DNA from: Pleodorina starrii
Lineage: Eukaryota > Chlorophyta > Chlorophyceae > Chlamydomonadales > Volvocaceae
Direction of reading: 5' to 3'
Length of the DNA stretch: 64,000 nucleotides
Assembly (NCBI GenBank): GCA_030267565.1
Contig: BRXU01000006.1
Coordinates: forward strand, 1,910,001-1,974,000
The number at the start of each line of letters is the position of its first letter. Position 1 is the first letter of the stretch. The notes beneath the pieces were generated by a model. It made no database searches, was not told where the DNA came from, and worked only from the letters and a program-made list of their open reading frames with translations. The translations under genes and the position numbers were made by a program. Positions 36,344 to 47,000 of this stretch are shown piece by piece.

Positions 36344-38993
36344 TGGGAGTGGCGCCCGCATACAAGCAGCAGGTCCCCCCCGTTGATAATAGTACAAAAC
36401 GTGTGTGTGTGGGTGTGGATGTGTGGATGTGTGGGTGTGTGTGGGCCTATGCGTGTGGGCCTATGCGTGTGGGCCTGTGTGTGTTTGCAGCGGCGGTTGC
36501 GACACGTGATTGGAGAGGATGGGATCGTTAGAAGATAGAAGTGGTGGCGGTGGGAATAATTGGATTGGATCGGTTGGTGGAGAGGATTGACTAGCTAGCT
36601 AGCTAGCCGCCGAACGGTGGTGAGGATGGAGGGCGGGGTGGGGGCGTGTGCGGTGGTATGCCCAACATGACCATGGATGCGCCACGCACGCCCGCACGCA
36701 CGCACACCCGCACGCCCTCTCGTGAGCGCACTTACCGGTACTTGCTTGCTTGTTGGGGTATCGGGTTGATGGCCTGCCGCCACCCAGCGGGGCGGGGCGG
36801 GGCGGGGTGGGGTGGGGTGGGGTGGGGTGATTGCAATCCAGTAGCGGATGCGGGTACGTGTGCGGAAGGTGTGTGTGTGCGTGTGTGTGCAAACGGCTGC
36901 GCTCCTGGTGCCGTACTGCTGCTGGCAGGATGGACAAATAATGCGGCACGCAGCACCACCTACCGACCAGCAGCACCTGGCGGCTTGGCTTGGCATGTCG
37001 TGCAGGGCATGGCTTGTTGACGTGTTGGCGGTGATGTGCTTTTGAGTTGTGACCCTTGGAGTCTCGGCTCTCGGGCACCGAGTGCACCGAGTTGTTGCCC
37101 GCCCTCTCATGCACACGTACGCCTACCTGCGCATACACACCACAGCCGCTCTCACCAACATTCATAGATCTGTAGGGTTGATGTAGGTAGGTTACTTCTT
37201 GGCTGGTCGGGGAACGTGACCCCGATCCCGGTCCCATCCAATCGTTGGAGCTGGCGGCATCGAGGGGCCGGCGGTGGACTCATCCGCACGCGGGCTGTCC
37301 GCCGTGAGTGCCCCTATCTTCGTTGAGGGCTGTTAACGTTGATTGACCCGGACAGGCGGAAACGCCCGTGCGGCGGCGCGACCGAGCAACAGAGTTCAGC
37401 TGTGTCGCACAGCGCGCGCGATCAAACGACACGAGATCGAAGCAGTCGCGGGCACCGTATCCTTACATTCCGTCGTTCGGAAGGAGGGAGAGCCGCGGCC
37501 GAGTGAAAAAGACAGTGTCAACTAACTAAAAGGGCCCGCTCGCCCGCCACCAGCAGCCAACACGTAACAACAACTGCAACATAATTGTCGCCCACACCGA
37601 CCCGCTTCCTCACTATCATGACGCCCTTGGCTGGCCGGCTGGCTGGTTGGCTGGCTGGTTGGCTGGATGGCGCCCTGGACAGTCACCATCCACACCCGCC
37701 GCAAATCACGGCCCGGTCAGGCTGACACGCCAGTTAAGGCACTGCTGACCAGATGGAAAGCACGCGCCTTCGGGAGGCGAGTGCCGTAGCTCCCGCCTCC
37801 GGGCACGGATGTCCTCCTAGCCTCGGAGAACGGATTACTGCACGGAATTACAAAGGACTGCTTCACACGGTCTGTCTGTCGCGGATCTGTGAATATTTGC
37901 TGCTTAGAGGATTCATACACTGACAAGGGGTTGGTGTCGGCTTCCTTGAAGCCGGAAAAAGGGCGGGGCCCCGTTCAATCCGTACGGGTTAAGTTGAGTG
38001 CTAGGGCGGTGAGGGCGTGAAGTGTGAGAGTGTGCTTTATTCCCGAAATGCCTGCTAGCCGAGTCGTTAGCAAGGCCTGCCGGCGCCCTGCGAAGCGCGT
38101 CATCCCGCCGGGTGCATGAGCGCCAGGGCAGAGTCTGCCCTGATGAGCGCATCGACCGAAATACGGCATCATTTCCAAAGCGAGCGGCGAGGGCGTCAAG
38201 TGTGAGAGTGTCGACATTCCTGCTGATAGACAGCCAGAGCTTTATATCTGAAATGCCTGCGGCTTCAGCAATCCGCCCCATGTTTAGCATTGCTCGCCGT
38301 CTCGGCACTGTGTAACTCTACTTCCGGCAAGCGCATTGGCTTAAGTTATTTGGCAGTAGACATGGAGCGTATCATTCAAATATTACGCAGGCTGACTTGC
38401 AAATAGAATGACAGCGGAACTGTTAGTTTGCGAGGGCCGCGACGACATGTACTTGCCGGCGAGAGTGCACAGGCTTCGCTACCGAGGTATTCGCCGTATC
38501 GTAGAGCAGGCTTGACAACTTTTACATTAGGACCGGGACTGTGGAAGTCCCCTGGGTTGCCGACTGCATCGTGCGTGCATTGGCGGCTTGGCATCCAACA
38601 ACCAGCAGTTTGCCCCTCATGGTTTGCTTCTTGCAATCTTTGTAATAGTAATATGCGTCAAGACGATCGGACCGGCTAGCAGAGCTGCTGTGGTGTGGTC
38701 GCAGCTCGCGGGAAGAATGTTCGCAATGCAAACATAGTTTGTTTCCGAAACGAAGATTCATTTCACGCCGTCATGTCAGAATCCCACCTTAAGGAACGAT
38801 GAATCATGTGGAATTAATTATAGGCCGAGAGGTGATGGTTTGACCTCGGCCTCGGTCCATGGAGACTGCCAAACTGGTTTGTACTCATGCGATGTTGGGT
38901 TCCAATAATAAATTTACCGTGCAATAAAGAATGTAATCTTTTACGTATGCAGCCTTTCCGTTGGCCGAAAGTCTGCACTTGTCCAATTACCCA

Positions 38994-39061
38994 GAACCCA
39001 GAACCCAGAACCCAGAACCCAGAACCCAGAACCCAGAACCCAGAACCCAGAACCCAGAACC
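38994..39061. repeat. (CCCAGAA)n 7-bp satellite
   Basis: About nine and a half tandem CCCAGAA units, almost perfect. Confidence 0.95.
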
Positions 39062-39368
39062 CACGGACATGGGCAATCCTACAGGGCGGGGCCCCCCTGG
39101 GCGCTTCGCGCTGGGGCCCCGCCCAAAAACCCCAAGTGCGAGACACAGATAAATTGTCGCGCACAGCCGCCGGGCTTATCACTAGCCCGCCAGGCCCGCG
39201 CTATTCAGTTGCCTTCACTCCAGGGGGACCCGCACCGTATGAATCCTTGTTCGGTAGGGCCCCGAATATAAGCAACAAAAAATGTTATAACAACAATAAC
39301 AATAAGCGACAGCGACTCAGGCGCCGAAGCTGACCCTCGGAAAGGGCAAAGACCAACGGTTCCTAACG

Positions 39369-39428
39369 GAAAGGTTCGTAGGAACGGAAAGGTTCGTAGG
39401 AACGGAAAGGTTCGTAGGAACGGTTCGT
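39369..39428. repeat. 18-bp tandem repeat, about three copies
   Basis: Unit GGAAAGGTTCGTAGGAAC repeated three times, with a shortened last unit. Confidence 0.9.
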
Positions 39429-39775
39429 AGTACTCGCCACGCTCCATGGCATTTACACGAGGTAGCGTGACTAGACATACAATTATGTGAAACTTTTTAA
39501 TGACACATGGCTCCAAGATAGACCCGAGGGGTTCACGTATGTATGACATGTCTATTATAATCATCACACAATTTACTTAATTTTACTTTCATTTTAATTA
39601 CCGCATCCACAGCATCATCGATCGATGCTCTTGATCTCACGCCAGGCAGGGATGGATTCTTACGTACTCACCCAGCCCTACCCAGCAGATAGACAGCCCG
39701 CGATCAACCGCTATCGTACGTATCAACGAACATCTAATTCACTAGTGATGGCCCAGCTCCGTTCCTCAGCGACTT

Positions 39776-39780
39776 TTACA
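39776..39780 (-). terminator. Candidate TGTAA poly(A) signal
   Basis: Minus-strand TGTAA 223 nt past the stop of the 156-aa gene, at a typical distance for a volvocine 3' UTR. Confidence 0.55.
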
Positions 39781-40002
39781 TGCTATGTATGCAGCTCACG
39801 CAAGCCGATGCACGGACATCACCAAACCGGGCGTGTCCACTTCGTTCGTCTGCGTGCGGCCGCATGCGTCGTAGACAGCGGGTTCAGGTACCATACCGTT
39901 CAGGTACGCACTCCCCAACCCCGTAACACACACCTACCACACCCACACATATATACACACGGGTACGCACGAACGAATGCCGGTGGGCATGCCTGTCCAT
40001 CA

Positions 40003-40473
40003 CTAGGCCAACCCCGCCGCCCCATCAACAATCCCATTCGTCTGGTGCAGAGGCTCCGTCCAGTCGCCTTTCACCGTGATCACCTGCCCCCGCCGGGCCA
40101 GCATGTTTGTGCCGTCCCAGTGCCATTTGGCCGGGTCAGGCTCGGCGCCGCGGCGGATGCTGACGTACGTGTTCCCCAGCACAGCGATCTTTCCCGCCGG
40201 CTTCTGTGGCGGCGCGCCGCGCTCCGGCGGCCCGATTACAATGGAGCTCGTGAGGTAGGGGCCGTTGAGCTCGGCCATGTTGAATTCCGCGCCGACATCC
40301 ACCGCCCCCGCCACGCTCACGTGCAGGCTGGCGCTTTGCAGGCCCCGAAAGGGAGTTGGCCGGTAGTAGACCACGAGCGGCTCGTTCGTCTGGTTGACGA
40401 TACGGATCCAACCCCAATGCTTCAGCCTGCTGGCGAAGCCGTTGTCAGACAGAGATGCGCTTGCCATTGCCAT
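40003..40473 (-). CDS. Hypothetical single-exon protein, 156 aa
   Basis: Open frame from ATG at 40473 (MAMASASLSDNGFASRLKHW) to a stop at 40003. Composition is balanced, unlike the GC-driven shadow frames, and a TGTAA signal follows at 39776. The frame is open 13 codons further upstream (MHINRQQRTR), but the Met-Ala start has the better context. The middle resembles a small all-beta domain with alternating hydrophobic residues (GWIRIVNQTNEPLVVYYRP, LHVSVAGAVDVGAEFNMAEL, KIAVLGNTYVSIRRG). No signal peptide, Cys pair or catalytic motif is seen. No family recognised. It lies in tandem with the small three-exon gene at 40725-41736, about 250 bp upstream on the same strand. Confidence 0.6.
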   Translation of the reverse strand: MAMASASLSDNGFASRLKHWGWIRIVNQTNEPLVVYYRPTPFRGLQSASLHVSVAGAVDVGAEFNMAELNGPYLTSSIVIGPPERGAPPQKPAGKIAVLGNTYVSIRRGAEPDPAKWHWDGTNMLARRGQVITVKGDWTEPLHQTNGIVDGAAGLA

Positions 40474-40724
40474 GTCCCCCTTCCGCGTCCGCTGCTGTCG
40501 GTTGATGTGCAAAAAAGAGAGGCTGCTTTTGGTGGCCTGCGAGCATCATTATCGATCGGCATGCAGCGGGCGGCGGACGGGGCGGCGGATAGAAATGAAG
40601 TAACGGTAGATAGCAAACAGCGGCTACGTAGGACATCCCGGTGCTTGTAAATGGCGGTACATACAGGATAGAATAAAATACAAAATATGCGGAGGCGGAG
40701 TTTATTCTCGCTATCTATATATCA

Positions 40725-41736
40725 TTATTCATGCTTGGGAATGGCTGCAGCGCACAGCATGCGTGCGTGCATGATGCGGGCCTGGCGGTTCGGGTAGTCC
40801 AATTTTTGGTCGTGCCATCGACGGATGGACTCAACATCGGGTAATAATGACACGGCGCAATCGAAAAAGGGAAAAAGAAAGAAGAAAAAAATCGTCGCAA
40901 CCGCCGGCCTGTCTTCATTCACTGCCGCTGTCTGCGTGGTCTGACGACACGCACCACAGACGATGCCGCCGCGGTTGCCAGCTGACCCGAGCGAGCGAGC
41001 GAGGCCGACCTACCTCCTCTTCCACCTCCTCGTCGTAGAGGTCCTCATCAAAGGCGATGCTAACGCCTTCCGCCACATAATCAGCAACTACGGCGATTTC
41101 TGGCTCCATAATTCTGTCGATGCCGGGTGCGTGCGTGGACGACGGAGCAGCAAAATCACGTATGGAGATAGAGGGGAATCACGCGCGGGCGGGGAATCCC
41201 GCGCAACAACTTGCAATGATGGGAGCAGCGGCTCAGTGGGTATCAGCATACTGTAAGCTGCAAGTAAGTACATAGATAGTTAGAGGACAGGACGACGAAG
41301 ATGCTTGGAAGCTACGTACCGCGCGCGTGGGCCTTACGTACCGGTACGAAGCTGGATGTGAAAGGTTCAACTTGTTGGGAATGAATAGTATGTAGCGTAT
41401 GTTGCTCATTGTATCGATCCGAGGATCCTTTGCTGAGGGACGCCGGGGTAGTTTCAACGGTTGCGGCCAAAGATTGGACGGTATGGGATGGATGGGAGTT
41501 CACACACGCACGCATGTAGCACCGTAATAACCGGGTGTATGTCGAGGGGGCACTTCATCATCCACCCGGGACTCGCTCCCCAATAATGCCGCGCCAATAA
41601 GTTCCCTGTTCTTGCCTCGATGGATCCCAGGCGTGCGTGCGTGCCGGTTGCAGCTGGCGCCAGACAGCCACCTTCGCTCAAATTCGTCTTGGATTGCGTG
41701 AACGTCATCATCAAGGGGTGGGGTGAGCGATGTCAT
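40725..41736 (-). CDS. Hypothetical small acidic protein, 3 exons, 89 aa
   Basis: Exons 41736-41672, 41113-41014 and 40829-40725 give 270 nt with matching phases (2 then 0) and a TAA stop. Junctions are AAG/GTGGCT..GACAG and GAG/GTAGGT..TTGAG, the last preceded by a strong pyrimidine tract. The protein begins MTSLTPPLDDDVHAIQDEFE and is acidic in the middle (IAFDEDLYDEEVEEES). It ends with a basic, helical segment (RRWHDQKLDYPNRQARIMHA) and PKHE. This looks like a soluble, largely helical or disordered adaptor-sized protein. No family is recognised. Only phase consistency and composition support it, so expression data would decide. Confidence 0.55.
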
Positions 41737-44053
41737 CCTTCAGCGCGCCAACCTGAAGTAACACTGGACATCCGGCGAGACCCTGCTGGTGTATGTAGAC
41801 GCGGTCTGCTGCGCCCATTCAAGTGGTGCCTGCTGCGCAGCGCCGAGCTTCGCGCCGGCATCTCGCTCGCGGGCCCCTCCCCCCCCCCCCGTTCACGGGC
41901 TCCGGCCTATACGTGGATAACCTCCCCAAACGTAGAGCCATTTAGATGGGGGGCGCAGGCAAACCTGGTCGTCGCCATGCTGTGCTGCAGCAGCGGCAGA
42001 CCCTCACTCATCCCAGTCTGAGCAACCCCACCCTATCTACCAGGGCCGAAACTGGCCATTGGAGGGCGGGCCTTGCTGAGGGACGACTGCTTGGGTGACC
42101 GGCAAATGAGCAGCAGGTGCCAGGCATTTACACGAATACTTCACGACCCGCGCGTCGAGGCCACCGCTGCATGTATGTTCAGATTGGGGCTACGCCAGCA
42201 GCTTTGACTGCGCGTGCGCTGATCCGTGTATGTCCCAGCCGCCTCCCCGCGCGCGTGTGCAAACTTATCTTGCTCCGCATGTATACGTGTTCGTGCCGGA
42301 ACGTGTTGTGAGCGGTCACGAACAGGCATTCCGAGTATGCGACGGTAAGTCCGGAATGCACACGGGCGATTGCATGGGTCACAGCAGTTAGGATGCTATT
42401 ACGTACAGGATTCTATACGTAACATTAGAATCCTGAACGTGACATAGAAGGTCGGCGGTCGGTCGTCGCTCGACGGTTGGTCGGTCCGGTCGGTCAACCG
42501 GGCGATAGATGGGCGGTTACATACAGTACATGTGCGTTTATGACTGCGTCTCACCTACCTTGCTACCTACGTACCACGGATGGTGAGGGATGCTGCGTGA
42601 GTTGACAAGCGATCGAACTGGAGCGACTTGTTAATTTACTGTACGAGGCTGTACGTCATTAACGCCAGCTCCTCTGTAATTAATTAATTGCCAGCTAGTT
42701 ATTTGCAACACTAATCATTTGCGAGGTCAGAATATTTTACAAATATGTTTATGTATTTACTTCTCGGATCCCTAATCAGTTGTCCAATGAGTGCCTCGAC
42801 AGCTCCGAACTGTGCGACCGACACAAAGCAACTAACAGCCAACTGCTTCGATGGCGGCAGTTAACCACCGACGGTTGATCCTCCATCCGTTGCCTCGATG
42901 TCCGGTTGTCTGTCCCGTCCGGTCCGAGCGCTAGCTAGCCTCGGCCGAGGCAAAGAAGGGCACCCCTGGATATACATATACATACATTATGCTGCTGCTT
43001 GCAGCACCTTCAAATGCTTGCAGCAGTTTTGCACCATCCCCCCAACGAAATTGTGTAAGCCTCAACTGCTGCTGCCTGTCTTCGCGTACGTTCCTATTCA
43101 CGCACGCACAGGCACAAACGGCGGACATATAATCCTATATAATACACCGGCAGCTGCTGCAGCTGTCGACCTTGTGAGCAGCCGATCGAGGTGACATACA
43201 GGTAAGTCAATCGTCTCTTGATTGATTGTTCTCGTAGTTCCTCGCGAGCACGGTATCTATTGCCGTTTGAACGGTGACTGAGGCCCTACATTAGCGATCG
43301 AACGTTCACGTGGGAGTTTCAGGCACGAACGAACGAGCCGACACGTTATCACGTGATTAGAGAACATCAACGTCAGCTAGCCACGGTATCCGTGTGAGTC
43401 AAGCAATATCCGCTCATTTCGGGCAGTGAGCACTTTAAATGTGGTGCGCGCTTCTTTGCCGCACTTCGCAGATTTTTTGCCCAGATTGATGCTGGGATAA
43501 GTCTGCAGTCCGTCTGGGATCTCGGCAGCCTTCCTTGGTTCGGCCGAGCGTCCGTCGTCTGACGATAGATAGCACGCCCGCTCGCCCCCTCCCAGCCGCC
43601 CAGAGTCAACGCCTGGCCATTGGACGCGACGTGGACTGGCGCACTTCGTTACCCTTCTTCCAGGCCTCCGTATCCCTTCAAGTACAAGGCGCGGACTCCA
43701 TGTAAGAGGGGCACGTGTGTTGTGGTGTATAGGGTACTTGATTGATGTATGCCAGCGAGGCGCGACAGCTTTTCGTTACGTATTCAGTCCATCCCGCCCG
43801 GAGCGAGTGTCTCATCCAGCATCGGCCGCCCTACGTTTCTTGTCTTTCACGGTAACCAGCTGCACACTGATTTGCGCAGAAACTACGGCCGCGCTTGTGC
43901 ACAAAAAATCAGAAATATGTCGGTGTGGGATGTTCGTTAGCTAGGTTTGCAAGCTTCGCACTATGCAGCTGTTTTCCAGCTCCTCTACCTGCAATGACAA
44001 CCTAACGATGCCCTCGTCTATCTGCCGCCTGCCCCCCCTCGCTCCATCCTCCA
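41737..44053. other. Intergenic region; divergent promoters
   Basis: Lies between the starts of the minus-strand 89-aa gene and the plus-strand PUF gene, so it should hold both promoters and any 5' non-coding exon of the PUF gene. One copy of a dispersed motif lies at 41891-41920. A short hairpin (CAGGATTCTA / TAGAATCCTG) is present near 42409-42436. No exon was recognised. Confidence 0.5.
41891..41920 (+). repeat. Dispersed motif with CCTATACGTGGATAAC core (one of three copies)
   Basis: GTTCACGGGCTCCGGCCTAT followed by ACGTGGATAA. Related copies lie at about 26019-26050 (VPS18 intron 4) and 57712-57742. All three follow C-rich tracts. Confidence 0.75.
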
Positions 44054-44072
44054 GCTGCGTGCAAAGTCCGCA

Positions 44073-47000
44073 ATGGTCATGCCGGCGGACAAGGCTGCTG
44101 TAACCAGTAGTGCTGCGGCCGCCGTAGCCGCCGCCATTGCTGGCTTGGCACGATGCCCAACTGCTCCGGCGGCAGCGTCATCCCCAGATGCCATACTTGC
44201 AGCAGCGGTGCGCTGGCCTTCGCCCGACTCTGCGGCGGCGGCGTTCAGCTCCTCCTCGTCGTCAAGTTCGACCTTCGTCAGTGCCGTCGCTGCTGGCGGC
44301 TGCAACGACGGCGATAGTCCGCACCACCCCGCCGCCGCCGCCAGCGCAGAGGAGGAGGCGGCCTCTGGCGGCAGCAGCGGTTTGCAGACGGCAGCCCTGC
44401 TGGAGCCACTGCCGCCGCTGTCGGGACCAGCGGCTTCAAACCCTGCTGTGGCGGCGGCGGCGGCAGCACCGTCGCCGTTCAACAGTGCGTCAGTGCCGCT
44501 GGCGGCGGCGGCTGCGCTTCTGCCGCCAGAGCAGTACCAGCGCTACTACGCGCGCATGATTGAGGCTCATGCGGAGGCGATGGCGGAGCTGGCGGCGGCT
44601 GCCAGCGGCGGCGGCGGTGCCGGTGACGACTCGGTACGGCGCAGTAGTGCGCTGGACTCGGAGCTTCGGCGGGCGGCGATGGTTTCGGTGGCTGCAGCCG
44701 CCGTCACCAACCCGCCGGCCCAGGGCCCGCGCCTGCCGCCGCCACCGCCGCCGCCACCGCCGCCGAGGGCCCGATGGGCAATGGCGGCGGTGGTGGCGGC
44801 GGCCACCGACAACGGGTCCCCGGCGCCCCCGTCCAGTGCTGGTCGACCTTGGACGAGTGGCGGCAGCAGAACCTTCCGGAGATCGAGACAATGGAGGGCC
44901 TCATCCCCGCCTTCCATCTGTCACCACAGCCGCCGCCACCGCCGCCGTACAGTCAAGCCGGCCGGTACCGCCAGCCGGGCGCTCCTTCGCCTCCGTTGAT
45001 TCCACCCTCAGCGGCGGCATTTCGCCAGCAGCCGATCATCAGCTTACACGGCAGGCAGGCGCAACCCAGCTGGGCACCGCCTGTGCCCGGCTGCCTGCCA
45101 ATGTCGCTGCTGTCGCTCCACCGGCCCCTTTCACCCATCGGTGGTAGCGGCAGCGGTGGGCTCAGCCCCGCCGGAAGGATGCTTTCTCGCTTCTTCAGCC
45201 AACGGGCGGCTGGCGGCAGCGGCGATGATGGTCCGGGTGGCACCGGAGCAGGTCCCAGCGCCTTCGTCGCGCCATCCGCTGCTGTCCAGGACGCGGATGG
45301 ATCCGCCTTCGCGGCGACGAGCCCAGTTGCCGGCGCCGCCATTGCCAGTGGCGGCGCCACGTCTTCCGCCGCTGGCTTGTACGACCGTCAGTCGTACCAG
45401 CTGAACCCAGCGGCGGCGGCCCCGCCGTTGTTCCCTATTGCTGGCTGCGGTGACCAGTGGCGCGACATGCCGTTCTACTGCAGGGCCGAGTCGGGCTGGT
45501 GGCCGTACGATGGGATGGAGTTGCCGTACGATGCGCTGACGGCCAACCAGCCGCACGGCAGCAGCCCGCTAAGGTCGCCGGCGTCAAGCACGCCGCCGTC
45601 GCCGCCGGTTTTTGGCGGGAACAATGCAGGAGAGCTCGGCGGCGTTCGAGGTTCCGGCGCCGGCGCCAGCGCCTTCACGCCTGATGACGGGGCCTTCGGC
45701 GGCGGCGGAAGCGGCGTGGGTCGCGGTGGAGCTTCTGTGCGCCTGGAGGCCCTGTTCGGCCAACTCGTGACCATAAGCTGCGATCAGCAAGGCAGCCGTG
45801 CTGTGCAGCGCCTTTTATCCGCGGCGCAGAGCGAGCAGGTGAGGTGGTGAGGTCCGATGAGACCGGAAGCTAACTAACGTGGGTCGGGTCGGCGGATGCC
45901 TGCTGGAATTGTGGAAGGCGGGCGGGGTTGGTCTAGCTGGTCTGGCAGCAGGGTGCGTGTTCGCTTGTAAGCTTCACTTGAAGATTACTTCTGACCTCCA
46001 GGGATCCCTACGTATCTAGGCCTGGTGGAGTATATGGGCGCCTCATTTTTAGTCATCATAAGTTAGGCATGCATACAGACGGGTAAGTGTAGTACATACA
46101 AATGAATGTCTTTTGCCTGCTTACCGCTATGCTTTCCTGTGGCTGCCTCTCCAGGTGAGTCGCTGCCTGGACGAGCTGCTACCGAGCATCATGCAGGTGT
46201 CCTGCCACCCGTACGGCAATTACGTGGTGCAGCAGCTCATGACCGTATGTGAGTCCATTCGTCTGGAGAAAACTTTGGAATGTTTATATTACATCTACAT
46301 CTACCAAAGTTTTTGCAGTTGTTCCATTCCATCGCATTTGTTCAATTGGATGAGACGGTCGTATATCCACTTCACAAATAAGTTACATCCTTTCGATCTA
46401 TCCTCCACCAGCAAAGAAGCAGTGAAATCAATAATCATTTCTCGGCAAAGAACTAAGGATGCCGGTGAAACTATATTTGCTCTACCGGTATTTCACGGCA
46501 CCTGGTCGCAGGTGGCTCCCGCCACAAGCTGCGGCTTTGCGGAGCGATGGAGGGGCACACCCTGGATCTTTCTCTGGAATCGTACGGCTGCCGTGTCGTA
46601 CAGAAGCTCCTGGAGGTGCGTATACGCGGGAGCTCGCAGAAGGGTGCACTGGGCACATGGGAAGAGCAATACGGCAGGCATGGAAGTCGTGTATGTCTTT
46701 AACTCCAGCTTGCGGCGGAGGTGTGTACGTACACCCTTGTGCGCACGACTACCGGAATCCCAGCAAACAGCATGAACATGTGTATAAAACATAAGATCTT
46801 GGAAAGCACAAGGGAATATGGTTAGTTGATACGGAATCTGACTGGTGTACGACAGGTGGTTCCGGAGCAGCAGGCCGCCGCCGCTGTGGCGGAATTCGAT
46901 GGTCATGTCCTCCGCTGCGTGCGCGACAAGGTGAGGGTGAGAGACAACCTCGCTCGCTAGGGTGCGGGGGACAAGCAAGGGGCGGGGCAAGAGGGGCACT

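Larger units (their letters stand above)
36344..39775. other. Intergenic region with simple repeats
   Basis: No gene recognised. Contains a GTGTGTGTGG-rich stretch near 36400, a GCTAGCTAGCTAGC run at 36593 and two satellites described separately. Open frames here look random. Confidence 0.5.

Noticed and set aside
35822..36538. Repeat proteins rich in IHPS or GWMD on both strands
   Set aside because: They translate the GGAT satellite after the VPS18 stop.
38994..39061. CRISPR-like array
   Set aside because: Units are directly tandem 7-mers without spacers, in a eukaryotic genome.
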